Origin: Rehmannia glutinosa
Lineage: Eukaryota; Streptophyta; Magnoliopsida; Lamiales; Orobanchaceae
Direction: 5' to 3'
Length of the DNA stretch: 64,000 nt
Assembly (NCBI GenBank): GCA_016081115.2
Contig: JABTTQ020003411.1
Location: forward strand, 186,001-250,000
Position 1 is the stretch's first letter; the number at the start of each line of letters is the position of its first letter. Shown here piece by piece: positions 35,400-48,923 of the stretch. The notes under the pieces are model-generated. The model was not told the origin of the DNA, ran no database searches, and worked only from the letters and a program-made list of their open reading frames with translations. A program made the translations under genes and the position numbers.

Positions 35400-38300
35400 A
35401 AAAATTATATCAAGATTTTTATTTTTTGAATTTGTGGGCCTATACCTTTACACACTTCAAGTTCTCATTTCAATACATCATAATGCGTATACTAACTTAC
35501 TTGTTTTCCTTATGATATTCATGATATGCAAGAAAAACATTCTAAATATTAATATCTTGGAATTGTAACTATATATTTTGAGATGTTTGACGATAAATAT
35601 TTACATTGTATTTGATGCAAAAATATAATATATTCTATATTTTATTACATGTAAATAGACCTTTTTAGTCGTTTAGGTTTTCAAGAGATGAAAAGTAGTC
35701 ATATTTTTCAAAAACATTTTTTAGCTATTTTGACAAAAAAAAAAAATAGCCATATATTCATTGTATTCTTTGGTGAGTTAGCAAATTTGAAAAAATTGGC
35801 GCGATGCATTTCTTGGGATTGAAAAATATTTACGGGGATCGAGGGATGTTTTAATAAAATAGCAGAATGGACAATTAAACTCAAAATGGCTAAAAATATT
35901 TTTGAAAGTCATAGCTAAAAACTATTTTTGTTATGGACAAATAGCCAAAAATTCAATGTTGTCAAATTGTGCGGGCGAGTCGGTCCGTCGGGCCAAGGGG
36001 GAAATTGGACCGGCTTGAGACGAAGTTTCTTGGGCCACTATTTTGGGGAGCCCAACCCGCCCATGAATTAAAAAAAAGTACAATTAATTTTCTTCGGGCC
36101 AACTGGTCTGACCTGGTGTTTCGGGCCTAATGGGCCGGGCCAAAGTTGGCTTGACTCTTTTCGGGCTTGCAAAATCACAGCCCAGCCCTATTATCGGTTT
36201 AGTCGAGCCGGGCCGACATTAATTAGTCACATATATTACTCTTTAGTAAAGAAACTCGGCAGTCTCTCCAAAGAACAAGCCCGAGTTTTTTAAAAGAAAA
36301 AATTACAAGTGATTTTCTACAGTTACAGGCCTATATACTTGCCGGTTTAAGTGGCAATACCATGTTTGAATGCAAGATTTAATAGTAATATATGATGCAA
36401 GTGGAATTTCAATATATCATTTGCATATGGACTATATGGTACGTACTATAAATAAAAAGAATTCAAAGTACATGTTTATATTGATGCCATAAAAGAGTCT
36501 TACGCCTCTGTCCATGTAATAACTGGGATAACCTTTCATATGACATCCGTACTTATGAAATGTTTTAAATTGCTAATTTCTAAACTATAATATTGTCAAT
36601 CTTAATCAGCTCACATGCATTGTCTAAGTCCCAAGTCTGGTACCTTGACTTTCACGAATTTCCACTGGCTTTGTTAGACTAAATTTAATCCAACTTGTTT
36701 TTTTTTAATGGGTGATTTAGGGTGTTTGGCTAAGCTTATTTAAAAGTACATCTTAATTATAAAATTATTTTAGAACTTATAAGTTGTTTGGTCTTATTTT
36801 AGAAATAAGTGGTTGAAGTGTTTGAATAAAATAAGATGAAAAAACTTATAAGATGTTAGTAATGTCAATTTTTATAATTAAATTAAATGAACCAAGTGAA
36901 AGAAGGTTGTTAAAATAAGATTTTTTTTTAATTTGAAGTTAACTAAAAATTCAAAAAACTTGAATAATATTACGTTCATTTCGACCCAATTTGTTTACAC
37001 GGTTAATTACACCCTAGTAATTGATGCCAAAGGGCAAGGTGTTAGGATAAGGGCAAAATAAATGTACCCTTATTATTTTAAAAGAGATGGACTTATCACA
37101 TATGTAATACCAGTGGATTTTCTTATTTTAATTAATTATGACACACCATCCCAAGACACAAACGGCGCGCGTCCTTCAATTATTTTCACAAAAAAAAAAA
37201 GTATATTTAGAAAGAAAAAAAAATCAACAACAAATCAAAAAATAAAAAGTATTTGATTAGTGCAAGTAGCGGACATTAATTGTCAACTTAAGTTGATTCG
37301 CTCTGAAAGTAGTAGTATATGTTGTTCAGCATGTTAAGTTTTAACTTACTAATCATATCTTCCAATCAAGATATTTTCAGTCGCTTTTTTTCTTTCGAAA
37401 ATTGATTAATTAAGAACAATGTTGGTATCATATAAAGGGAGATGTTTTTTCCTTATCAGATTTCAATTTCAACAAAAGAAAATAAAACAACAAAAACATT
37501 GTTGTCTTCTCTTCCCTTCCACTCACAAGTCGCAATGAGATCGAGGAGAAATTTTTTTCTTGTTTTTGTTTTCCTCCTATTATTCTTCGATTTTGGTTTT
37601 TTTCCGTTTGCCCCTTTTGATGGGAATAGGATTCTCCTCTATGTGTGGGAGTAGGTTTTTCCCATGTGTAGGAATTGTCATGTTTCCTTTTTTTTTCTTT
37701 GATCTATTTTGACTTGAGTAAATATGTGTTTTGGGGCTTCATTTGGAGTTATTTATAATATTTCTAAAAATTTATAAACCTAAAAAGAGTTTGATGCGAT
37801 TATTCAAAAACGTTTTTCTTTTTGAACAAATCTTCCAAATCTTGCTTAGAAACGCAATTAGAAACTACTCATTTCACCAAGAATCACAATACCCATTGAG
37901 TTTGATCAAGTTTAATGATCCATTGTTTGTTTATTGTTTCGGTTTAGATTTTGATTGTCTTCCCTCTTTCCATGTTATGAGGTGAGAGTTTTTTGGATTC
38001 TCATTGGCTATAAGCCTTCTATTCATAATTGTATAAAGTTGATTAATGAGAACTATAAGTTTCTTGTTATATATCAAAAAAAAAAAAAGATAAAAAGATT
38101 ATTTATGAATACCAAATTATTTAAGATTTATTAATAAAATAAAATAAAGTAGTAAGTACTAAGTCCTTGACATTGTTGAAGACTTGAAGCGTACGTACAC
38201 CTAATGTTGATTGTTGACATTGCTATCACATGTAACTTATGGATGAAGCAGCATATCTTGGATATTTCATACTTCAACTTAACTCGTCGGAGCTTTATTT

Positions 38301-38816
38301 TGCCATCAATATTTATAGTCCACAATTATTGGCAAAAAAGCAGGACATCACTGGAGTTTATAATAAACATTGGATTAGTATATATTCATACGAACCAATT
38401 CAAGCCAAAAAAAAAAACCTAGAAATTCTTTTAAAGAAGATATTATAACTAAATTGTTCAAGTACATCATTAGATTGTAATTTTAAAAATAGATTAATCT
38501 TTTAGTTTGATATCACGAGCCCTCATGAACATACGCAGAACTACAACTCCTACTATGGAGGCATGTGCCTCCATAGTTTTTTTTTTTCATAACTTGTTTA
38601 TATAAAATACTAATATCATTAACATTATAAATTTAAAAATTACTGTTATAATATAATTAATAAAAGTGTTAATAGTGTAACAACATTGTTAGTATTATAT
38701 AAAATTATTTATATATTAATTAGGAAAAATCATGTCTCTATTAACTATTTTTGATGTAGTTTTCAATTCAATTTTTTTATGCTCCTAATGTAATATACTC
38801 TTGGATTCGTTCCTGC

Positions 38817-39857
38817 TAGGGGTGTGTACGGTGCGGGACGGTTCGAAAATTTAGAAATCTCCAGAATCGTACCAAAGTTCGGAGATTCTGAAAATAAATC
38901 TCCAGAACCGAACCATAGAAAAAAATCTCCATCCCGAACTATACCGAAAGTTCGGGACAGTTCGGGACAGAGATTCGGTTCTAATGGGATGGGACGGTAT
39001 GGTTCGGTTCGGGACGGAGATTAGCCATAAATAAAACAAACAAATTTGAAAAAAAAAATCAATATAAAAAATCACCTAACATTATAGTTCTAGAGTTCTA
39101 GTCTCTTTTTAGCGTAGTCTCAAAATAAAAACTAAAGTCATAATATGTAATACAATCCAAAATTCTAAACTTAATCACTTCTATAATACAATAATAGTCT
39201 ATTATTTGGTCAATTGTCCTTCTATTGGCATAGAAGAAATATAATTAACTAATAATTTTTATAAATTAACATGAAATAAAAACTTGTATAAATTTATAAT
39301 CTTAAGGTCTCATACTTAACAAACATAATCAACAAAATTTTATTTATAATTTATGTGATGTGGTAAAAAAATTAAAATATGATATTTTTATATTGTTATA
39401 ATATTGTACTATTACTTGTTTCTCTTTTAAGTGCAATTTACTAATTATTTAACTAATTTCAATTTCAAATGATTTACTCTATTATTAATATCAATGTTTT
39501 TTAAAATTCATAATAGTTTAAGTATTATGGTTTTTTTCGTAAATATGTTTTATATTCAATTTAATTTCATATAGTTTGTAGTTAATTCAATATCAAAATA
39601 AAAACAACTTAGAAATAATGTATATGTATTTATATAAAATCTTTAAAACTGGTTCCAACTTCGGGTCCTCGGTTCGGAGTGGTTAGTCTGATTCGGTTGA
39701 CGATTCTCGATGTATTTGGAAAATCTCCAGAACCGTACCATAAATATTTTCGGTACGGTTCGGGGAAAGTCAAAAAGTCAACGGATATTTTCGGTTCAGA
39801 GATCTTTCGGTCCGGATATCAGTTCGGTTTCGGTAATATCAAAGTCCCGCGACTCTA
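38817..39857. mobile_element. Non-autonomous hAT element, unit 3
   Basis: Copy of 9368-10404 with an intact left target duplication GTTCCTGC (38809-38816). The right duplication reads GTTCCTTGC, with one extra T. Ends TAGGGGTGTG and GCGACTCTA. Confidence 0.75.
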
Positions 39858-40399
39858 GTTCCTTGCTAGAAAGCATAATTAATAGATGAAATGATCAAAA
39901 TTAATTTTCTTTATTTTCTCTTTCTTATATTTAAATAGCAAAGAAAGAAGATTGTTGCCCGTGGGTATCGAGATAGTTCCCAGGCGGTGCAAGCAACCAC
40001 CGACAACCAGAATTTTTTTGCTACATTGGCACAAAGATTTCGGATATTCACACTTTACTAGCTAAAATGAGAGCAACTAATATCATTCATGTGTGTAGGA
40101 CGGCGAATAAATTGATATCGCAAATTAGGTAAAAGAGAAAAGCAATATTTTTCTTAATTTTTATTTTCTTTTTAATGTTTTAATAATATTAATCTATAAA
40201 TATTAATAAATGCCGATTTTCATAGATTCTTACCCTTTATTTTTTTCATTTTATTGTATATGGCATTTTAGTTAGTTTACTTGTAGCATTAACATAATTT
40301 CATATTTCATAAATAAAATATATTAACAAACTTAGGAAAACAAATCAAACGTCTTTGTGGAATAAGGTAAAAATCAAAAAGCAAACAAAAAGAATCATA

Positions 40400-41587
40400 A
40401 ACTAAAAACACGGAAAACAAACACAATAATTATTACACCTAAAGCCTTCCCCAAGAACAAACGCCAAAATTTTGTTTGACCGTTAAACACCTAAAATAAA
40501 TATAGCAATCCTCGTAAGAGAACAAGATCAATTATAGGGTAGCAAGTTGACCACAAGTCGTCTCTCAAGGAAGACTTGGTCGGCAAATAATTATTATGCA
40601 ACACAATTTGAGAGAATAAAAGCTAAACATTCTAATCAATTTTGTGATTTTAATAAACTAAAAGAAAACAAGTGAGACAATAATCAAAGCGAACACGAAT
40701 TAAACTTTGAGAAAAATGTATTAATGAAAGTCTAGGATTTCGGAATCATCTCATCAAACTTGCAAGCGAGAATATCAACTAATTGATCATACGGCTAACA
40801 AACATAATAATCATGTAAAAATAAGGCGTAGATCGATAACTCACGTATTCACGCAGATTAGGGCTATCCCAACATAATTTGCTATTTTCATTAAGCCGGG
40901 GGGTTAGATAATACATCTCGATTCATATATAACCCTTGAATAAATTTAGTCTAGGAATAATATCTTCTCTCGATCTCAATTATTCCCTCAAAACAATCAA
41001 AAGTTGATCGGACAATCAATTATCGATCAAGCAATTCATTCAGGAAAGCAAATCAATTAGTCAATACTCATGCTTATTTGTTTGAATCAAATCATCCTAA
41101 TCCTAAAACAAGGAAATTAGTTCATGCTTGGGGATGGGATCATAATCTCAATTGAAGGAAAAAAAACAATCATAAATATTATCATGCAACAATAATAATC
41201 AACCAACAATTGAAATCAAATAAGAGAATGAAGAAATATTACTCTTTGATTAAGCAATAAAATAACTTCAATGGGAAGAACCCAAGCAATCCCAATGATG
41301 AAAAGCAAGAGAAAAGAGAGAAAACTAGAGTCTAAAAGTGTTAAGAATGAAGATGTGTCAAAAATGAGGACTCACAAGTCCTATTTATAAGCCTAGAGTC
41401 CTAAAAAATGTGGAATAGCCAAAAATCGGAAAAAAATCAGAAATTTCGTGTTCAAGATGACACCGCGCGCGCCGTGCATCGCGACCTTGTCCCTCTTCCG
41501 AGCGTGCCCGGCGCCATGCCACGCTCTGCGGCTCGCCTTCATGGCGCTCGCGTCCCTACTGCCGGCCGACATTTGTCTTTGTGCCCG
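40400..41587. repeat. LTR-retrotransposon-like repeat, unit 3 copy
   Basis: Same repeat as in the other units. Here it can be followed across the copia insertion: it stops at CTTTC (41588-41592) and resumes after the right CTTTC at 50323 (TCCCTTTTTCATCCG) to about 50457, then after a hAT MITE from 50857. It is therefore the host sequence of copia element B. No ORF. Confidence 0.5.
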
Positions 41588-41592
41588 CTTTC

Positions 41593-41898
41593 GAAAGGAT
41601 TTTGAATAGAAAGATACAAAAGACATTGAATGGGAAAGCATTGTTTAATGAAACAAAGAGCGAGAACTTTGTATATTGGATAACTTGATGATCTTGACAA
41701 TGACGGATACATTCTCTTAATAGATCCGAGGATTATTCCGGATGCAAATAACTATAATTTAATCATAGATTATCCTAGGTGATCCAACGGTCCATAACCG
41801 ATAGTACAAATCATATTCAAGCGGCCACTACTCTGGTAAAGACGAGGCATATGCACGGTGTGAGGCATGCCTTTGGAGTGTTGTTTGGTGTGTTATCA
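41593..41898 (-). repeat. 3' LTR of copia element B
   Basis: 306 bp ending GTGTTATCA, with an adjacent polypurine tract on the minus strand (GAGTTGAGGGGG, 41901-41912). Compared with the other LTR and the two truncated copies it reads GACGGATAC for GACAGATAC, GATCCGAGG for GATACTGAGG, ATTCCGGATG for ATTCCAGATG and ACCGATAG for ACCAGTAG. Nearly all changes fall on CAG or CTG sites. The initial T is missing, again at CTG. Confidence 0.92.
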
Positions 41899-42272
41899 TG
41901 CCCCCTCAACTCAAGCGAGCTTCTAGAGCAAATATTCATTTTGTTACGGAGGCAAGCGAAGAGTTGTCCACTTAACGGCTTGGTTAAAATATCCACACCC
42001 GATCAATGGCAGGGGACATGCCGAATCGATATAACTTTATTAAGGACATTCTCTCAATAAAATGAAGGTCCAACTCAATGTGTTTGGTATGTGAGTGATA
42101 CAGGATTGGAAGATAATGATTTGGCTCCAATGTTGTCTGTCCATATTATATTTGGCCTCACGGTTTTCATCCGATTTCATCTAGGAGTGATCAGTATCTA
42201 AATCACATCACAAGTGATGTTGGCTATGCTCTCGTATTCAGCTTAGTAGAAGATGCGGATACGATTGGTTGT

Positions 42273-44139
42273 TTATTTGAACTCCATGCAACCAAAATTT
42301 GTCCAAAATAAACACAAGTTCTGAAGTAGACTTTCTATCATCAACATCGACCCCAATCGGCATCGGAGAACCCATTGATAATCATAGGTGATCGAGATGT
42401 GAAGTGCGACCAAAATCTCATATCCAAGCAAAGATATCTTAAGATTATCTTCATGGCCTTCCAATGAGTGCTCAACGGGTTTTGCATATATTGGCTCACT
42501 TTGTTGACACTGTAGCAAATATCAGGTCTAGAGATTGTGGCATATTGCAACGCTCCTGCCAAGCTCCTGTAAATGGAGGCTTCTTCTATAGCTTGACCAT
42601 CATATTTGGACAAAATTGGACAAGAAATCATAGGTGAACTGAGACCTTTTGCCCCCTCCATTCCAGGCCTCTTAAGTAGCTCTCTGATATATGTTTCCTG
42701 ATTAAGTGTAATCTAGCCTTGGTGTAGTGAATCTCAATGCCCAGAAAATAATTTGATTTGCCAAGATCTTTGAGAGAGAACACTTTATGCAGACCATCAA
42801 TCAATTGTTGGATATCTGAACTAGAGCTTCCTGTTATAATGAGATCATCCACATAAGCTAGAATCAGTACAAACTCCATTTTGATTTCTTAGTAGAGAGA
42901 ATTATCAGCTTTGGAGGTCTGAAAACCAAAAGACTGTAATACTTGAGTCAATTTGGAGGACCAGGCCCTAGATGCATGCTTTAGACCATACAATGATTTG
43001 TTGAGTTTGCAAACCAGATCTTGACCATCAGGACCCCTTTTTCAAATCCTGGAACTTCTTTGCATGTATAAAGCTTGCTTCCAATTCACCATTTAAGAAG
43101 GCATTATCAATGTCTAGTTGCCTTAGGATGGTCCAAGAATTGGCTAGGGCTAAAGATAAAAACAAGCCTATTGGTGGCGGGTTTGACTACTGGGGTTGTA
43201 TGTGTTAGTATAGTCAATCCCCGCTTGTTGAGTGAACCCCAAAGACAACCAATCGAGCCTTGTGTCTAGCTATGGAGCCATCGAATGCTTCTTTAATTTA
43301 AAAATCCACTTGCAAATCGATTATGTTCTTGTCGGTGGCTTTTGAACAGGAGACCGGATATTGTTTTTATCAAAGCATCATATTCTCTCGCATGTTTGCC
43401 TTCCATTCGTGGGAATTCAAGAGCTTCGAGAGATGGACTTAGGCTCGTGATGGTTTTGAGAACAACAACATATGTCTTGGCTTTGTTGATGCGACTTGGA
43501 TCCGGTGATCATGTGGTGGCCACCGTAACATTCTCGAGTGTTGATTAGTAGTAGAAATAGGTAATGAGTTATTTTCTATTGGTAAATCTATGGTTATGCT
43601 ACCACGGGGGATGTGTGTGTTAGGTGGAATAAGAACAGGGGAATGGTGTGAGCTAGGGGAGGCGGGGAGGATTGATCATGAAGATGATTATAGCTGAAAT
43701 TTGGAATGGGGAGAATCGGGAGACAAGTTGAATGGGCTGGAAGAAGAAGAGTAGAATGTAAGGTGTTGGGAGTGGTATCATGGTTAGTATGGTCAATGGT
43801 GTTGGTAGGGAGGGTAATGAGAGGTGCAGAGTTGTTGGTCCATTCATGAGGACTGAAATCAGGTTTGTTATGGTTATTCTGAAAAGGAAAGACATTTTCA
43901 TCGAATACTACATGTCTTGAAACAGTGATCCTTTTGTTAGGAAGAAGGATTTTATATCCTTTGTCTTTGTAAGTTGTAGCCAAGGAAGGTGCCAAGAATG
44001 CTTCTAAATTCTAATTTATACTTGTTGTAGGGTCTCATATGAGGAAAGCACAAGCATCCAAAGGTCCTTAGAAAATTATAATCTGGTCTTTGACCTGTTC
44101 CCATTTCCAGAGGTGTTTTAAAATTAAGGAATTTGGTGG
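42273..44139 (-). pseudogene. pol: copia B reverse transcriptase and RNase H, degraded
   Basis: Minus-strand fragments. The YVDD active-site motif is in LAYVDDLIITG (42628-42879), followed by SLKDLGKSNYFLGIEI. RNase H region 42661-42341 has SLAGALQYATISRPDICY and NGFSDADWG. The 5' part (44139-43594) encodes the integrase C-terminal / linker region with ITVSRHVVFDENVFPF. Many frameshifts interrupt the frame between 43594 and 42880. Confidence 0.8.
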
Positions 44140-44147
44140 GGTTCTAT

Positions 44148-47100
44148 TAGGGGTGTCAATCGTGTCGTGTTTCGTGTTCACGGTCGTGTTCGACCACGGT
44201 ATTACAGTCCGACACGAACCGAACACGGCCCGTTTAATTATTCGTGTCAAAATACACGACCACGAACACGACCCATTTATGACACGGGTAACCCGACACG
44301 ACCGAAAACTGTTTAACTTAAATTGTTTGCAAACAATATGAAAAAGAAAAACTCGCTTGTACGAAAATAATAAAAAAAACTAAAATTACAAATAAAATGC
44401 ATTCAATAGTGTTTTCAACATCCCATAATCACCTAATGTGTTACAATATGAAAATAGCATGTTTCATTCAAGTCAAAGCCATTAAATTACAAACCAAATG
44501 AAAATTCATAAGGAATGAAAGTTTTGATTTATCAAGATCTTAAATATTTGCTACTCTAAAACACCATCATCATACTTCATTCCTTACTTCATTTCTCTTT
44601 CAAGTGACTGCAAAACCAAAGAAAAGCAAAACATTAAAATTTACAAATAAGATATTTTAATTAAAAAAAAATAAGTATGTGCATATATACTCACAAAATA
44701 TGAGTTTGAATCTTCTCCACATTCTACTTGGTTTCACAATTCTTGTTGATATTCAAGCCCATGATACATTTGAATCACTTCATCTATGGATCCGAAAATC
44801 GTACAAGAGAATAAAGTTCATAAATTAACTAACACAAGTTCATGAATAACAATCGTACAAATAAAAATAGTTAAGCATTATTACCATTTTCTCCAAACAA
44901 CCAATCCCTACTACAAATCAATGCTTCAACAATTTGTGGTGATAACGTGCTTCAATCCGATCTAAAATCCTACCATCAAGACCGAAGCGATTCGGAGGCA
45001 ACAGTTGATACAGAACACATAAAATATCCCGAGCTAGTCTAGCCAATGCGGATAACGATATCCGTGAGCTTTCAAAAGTCAAGAACTTGAACATTTGATG
45101 TTCTTTTAGTTTTGGGCTCATCTAGATACATTTCAGTTGGCATTTTTGTGTACTACTTGCTTCCATGATATCAAATTGGTCAAATTCCTATCATATTACC
45201 AGACATATAAGTCAGAATAAGTTGAACAATAAATATATAAAATCACAATGTATATAATAACTACTAAGATAAAAAAAAATGATATGTATTATACCTTGAG
45301 AATGTCTGTTGAATGTTGGCTCTCTTTTTCTACAACTCTAATAGAATGAACCTCATTACTACCTCGAGAACATGAAGATGATGCACGAGATGCCTCGGAT
45401 TGTGTCATATACTCATTGAAAAGACTGAAAAGGGTATCTTTGACTCTTGCCAATTCATTAGACTCGGGGCCATAAAGTTTCCTATAGCTAAACTCAATAA
45501 ACTGGAACTTGTACCGGGGATCAAATACCACAGCCACAGCCAACAAAAGATTGAATTCACACCAATATTTGCTGAACTTAACAAACATTTGTTGAGCTAT
45601 TTTTCTCATAAAGTTGTCTGGGTTGTTACACTCCTCAGCTAGCTTTAATTGAATCAAAAATACGTGAGGAAAATACAAGTTAGCTGTTGGGTATTTAGAT
45701 CCTGAAAAAGCATTTGTTGCATTATAAAAAATCTCAAGGAAGTCACTGATCTTCTTAACATTTTCCCACTCTTCTGGAGATGGACAACTATGAAAGTTTG
45801 AGTCACTTAATTGCAAGTGACAAAAAGCAAGACGATAATAAAGAGCACTTGAAAGCATCTTATATGTTGAATTCCACCTAGTAGGGACATCCTGGACTAG
45901 AGCTTTCTTAGAATCAAGATATGCTTTCTCTACACATTTGGCGAACCGCTTTCTTACTTGAGAACCCTTAATATATTTGACACATTGTCTTATTTTATCA
46001 ATCGACTTGTCAATTTCCTTCAACCCATCTTGCACTATCGATTCAAAATATGTGCACAACATCGTATATGAAACAAAGTCCCATCATACACCAAAGCATT
46101 TCCTAACTTAAGCCGATTCTTAAGAATCGAACACAAACATCATTTGCGAAGCATTGTCCAATGTAAGAGAAAACAACTTCTTTTCTATTCCCCAACTACT
46201 AGCCAAATTATAAATTTTCTCAAAGAAAAGCGACCCATTTATGAGGAGGAGGCATGTAAGAAAAATTCTAAAAAATTTTTGCAAAGACCCAATTTTTGTC
46301 AATGTAATGTGCAAAATCGGACTCAAATATCCATCGATTTACAATGGAACTCCATGCATCAAGTCAAACATATTCGACTAGGACAATTTATTAACTCATT
46401 ACGAAAGTCTATCAACCTCAGAAGCATGCATTTTTTTTATGTCTGTTCTAGCAGTGTTTCTACTGATATGAGAAACTTGTGGCTCCAAATATTTAAATAC
46501 ATCTCTAATACCCTCATATTCCACAAAACAAAATGGCAAATCATGTCTAATGATTGCTCGCACCAATAGTTCTCTAAATATCTCTTGATTAAATTGAGGA
46601 TTTCGTGTAGACAATATTGACCCTTTATTAGAAGAAAGAAGAAACTGCCCAATATCCTTAGTTGTCATTTTCACACATTTTTTCAAATGTCTACTTAGAT
46701 TACTGTGCCATACTTACTCTCGGTAGCGATACTTTGCTCCACACTTTTTGCATTCGCATTTTAACTCTTCACCAGGTTTTGAATCAAGAATCTTAAAATG
46801 TTTCCAAACTTGAAGTTAGTTTCCTCTTCTTAGGACTTGCTTTTTTCCTCCTACGAGTTACGTTTTCGGACATTGAGAATCATCATTGCTATCATCAATT
46901 GCAATTGAATCCGTATTGCTTCCATCTCGCATCCATTGCTTCAACTGCAAAAAACAAAGACATAAATTAGCCAACTTGATAATAATGCTATTTTTTTACT
47001 CTCATGGGACCCGTACTTTAAGAAAGATGGGGATTGTTTCCATAATGTGGAGATATGCTTCTCTTTACAAATAATTAATAATAGGCCTCAATAATTTATA

Positions 47101-47838
47101 ATAAATTCATCAATGATGAATGAAAAAAGCATTTATGTAGACAAACTGATTTTAACTTTTTGCATTCAAAATTATAAACTAAAACTTTTGAAACTCACCA
47201 ACTAATACTAGACCCACCTAATTTGTAGTTTTGCAAAACATTATCCCCATTCATCTGCTAACTTGTCAAATAGCGTAATAAATTCTTAATAAAAGTTAAA
47301 ATAATTCTAGCAACTAATTCTAGCATGAACTTTTGAAACAAAGTAACAAATCAACTAATTTTAGGCTTCTAGCAAAAAAAAAGGATAATACTACTCACAA
47401 TTTTAGAGTGCAGTTCAGTCTGGTGAGTCGGTTGTAGCTTATTCCATATTTTACAGTTTACAAGCTCAAAAGTTGGACGGTGGTGGACTGGTACCTGGTG
47501 GTATGTTGAAATCAAAGAAAACTGAAGAAATAAAGGGAGAAATTTTGAGAGATGAAGAGTGGGACTATGGCTGCGGGGAAAGAAGGAAGATGAAATATGA
47601 GAAAGGTGTAGATCTAGGGTTTGTTTTGTTTTTGTTTCTGTCATAGTGTCATGTACCATTATATTACAAAAATAACCCTGAGTCTTTATTTAAATTACTA
47701 TATAGTTAAATGGGTTAAGCGGGTTAATCGGGTCGACCGATTTCGACCCGAACCCGCGAAGGTCTGTCCTGACTGCACCGCAAAATTCGTGTTAGGTTCG
47801 GTCGGGTTATCGTGTCGTATCACAAATTGACGCCCCTA
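44148..47838 (-). mobile_element. hAT DNA transposon inserted in copia B
   Basis: 3691 bp with imperfect inverted termini (left TAGGGGTGTCAAT, right ATTGACGCCCCTA) and a perfect 8-bp target duplication GGTTCTAT (44140-44147 and 47839-47846), the hallmark of the hAT superfamily. Subterminal regions at both ends repeat CGTGTCG / CGACACG and GGGTT words, likely transposase-binding sites. It encodes a degraded transposase on the minus strand. The insertion splits the copia pol between integrase and reverse transcriptase. Confidence 0.93.
44918..46730 (-). pseudogene. hAT transposase (RICESLEEPER/DAYSLEEPER-like), degraded
   Basis: N-terminal part 46686-46399 resembles the region after the BED zinc finger (RNPQFNQEIFRELLVRAII, HDLPFCFVEYEG). 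The largest open piece, 46062-45289 (257 aa), carries the hAT signature DVPTRWNSTYKML and the later LAVAVVFDPRYKFQF region. The C-terminal dimerisation domain survives as a fragment at 45121-44918 (SALARLARDILCVL, FGLDGRILDRIEARY). Frameshifts separate the pieces and the BED cysteines near 46700-46760 are not in one frame, so no active protein is expected. Confidence 0.85.
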
Positions 47839-47846
47839 GGTTCTAT

Positions 47847-48923
47847 TAATGAGGAATATAGCAAAGAGAAAATGCATCATCCCAATACTTTTGAGGTAAG
47901 TAGGATTGAGCAAGAAGACAAAGGGTTGTTTCAACAATATGTCTATTTTTTCTTTCTGCAAGGCCATTTTGTTCAGGTGTGTAAGGACAAGATATTCTAT
48001 GTGCTATACCATTCTCAAGAAAACAGGTAATCAATGGCTTATATTCAGTGCCACCATCACTTTGTACAACTTTTATTTTTCTGTTAAATTGGTTCTCAAC
48101 AAGGAATTTAAAGTGAAGAAAGGCTTGAACAGTGTCAGATTTTAGCTTCAAGAAATATAGCCAAGTGAACCGTGAATATTGATCAATAAATGACACATAA
48201 TAGGAATAGCCATTGATAGACTTGATGGGAGATGGCCCCCATAAATCAGTATGTATTATATCTAGCAGTCCATGACACTTTGATTCAGAGGAATAGAAGG
48301 GAAGTTAATGACTTTTGCCTTGTAAACAGAAGGAACAAATAGAACTTTTCATATCATTATCATAAGGAATGTTACAACTTTGAAGAGCTCTTTTAACAAC
48401 ATCAATATTGGCATGACCAAGTCTAGAGTGCCATAAATCTAAACTATTATTGCTCTGTAGTTCTAACGAACTGATACTAGGATTAGTGACAGGTTGGTGG
48501 TGATGATTATGGAAAGTGTTTCCTCTGGATTTGGCAAGGTTGAAGACATACAGACCATTTCTAACAGTCCCTTTGAGCAAAGCCTCCCCTGTGAGTTTGT
48601 CCTTCAAAATGCAAAAATTAGAGTGAAATTCAAAATAGACATTGTTGTCTCTAGCAAATTGTGAGACACTAAGAAGATTTTTTTGTGATTTTGGGAACAT
48701 GTAACAGGTTTTTAAGAATGAAACAGTGGTTAGAGTTATTGTGTGGTGGCTTAACTATAGTTGAACCAATATGAAAAATACTCAAACTTGTTCCATTACC
48801 CATCTTGACTCTGTCTTCTCCTTGATAATCAGAGGCTATGCTCAAATTGCTTAAGTCAGGAGTGACATGATTGGTGGCTCCAGAATCTGGGAACCAATAA
48901 GTTTCCAGAAGAGACTCAGCCAT
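47847..48923 (-). pseudogene. pol: copia B protease and integrase, interrupted
   Basis: Protease motif WFPDSGATNHVTPD near 48890, with the catalytic D-S-G intact. Gag-pre-integrase finger LWHSRLGHANID ... CSFCLQGKSH at 48470-48305. Integrase core 48196-47846 with FIDQYSRFTWLYFLK, VVQSDGGTEY and TPEQNGLAERKNRHI, containing two aspartates and the glutamate of the DDE site. A frameshift near 48690 and another near 48250 separate the parts. The hAT insertion at 47838 removes the continuation. Confidence 0.85.

Larger units (their letters stand above)
29624..41815. repeat. Tandem segmental duplication, unit 3
   Basis: Third copy, 12.19 kb, carrying the only NRT2 gene readable in all exons. Unlike the other two, its right end is not truncated: the LTR continues past 41815 to its normal end at 41898 and into a full copia element. 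Unit 3 therefore holds the original right-hand flank. Its first NRT2 intron (about 31200-31440) has diverged visibly from that of units 1 and 2. Confidence 0.95.
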
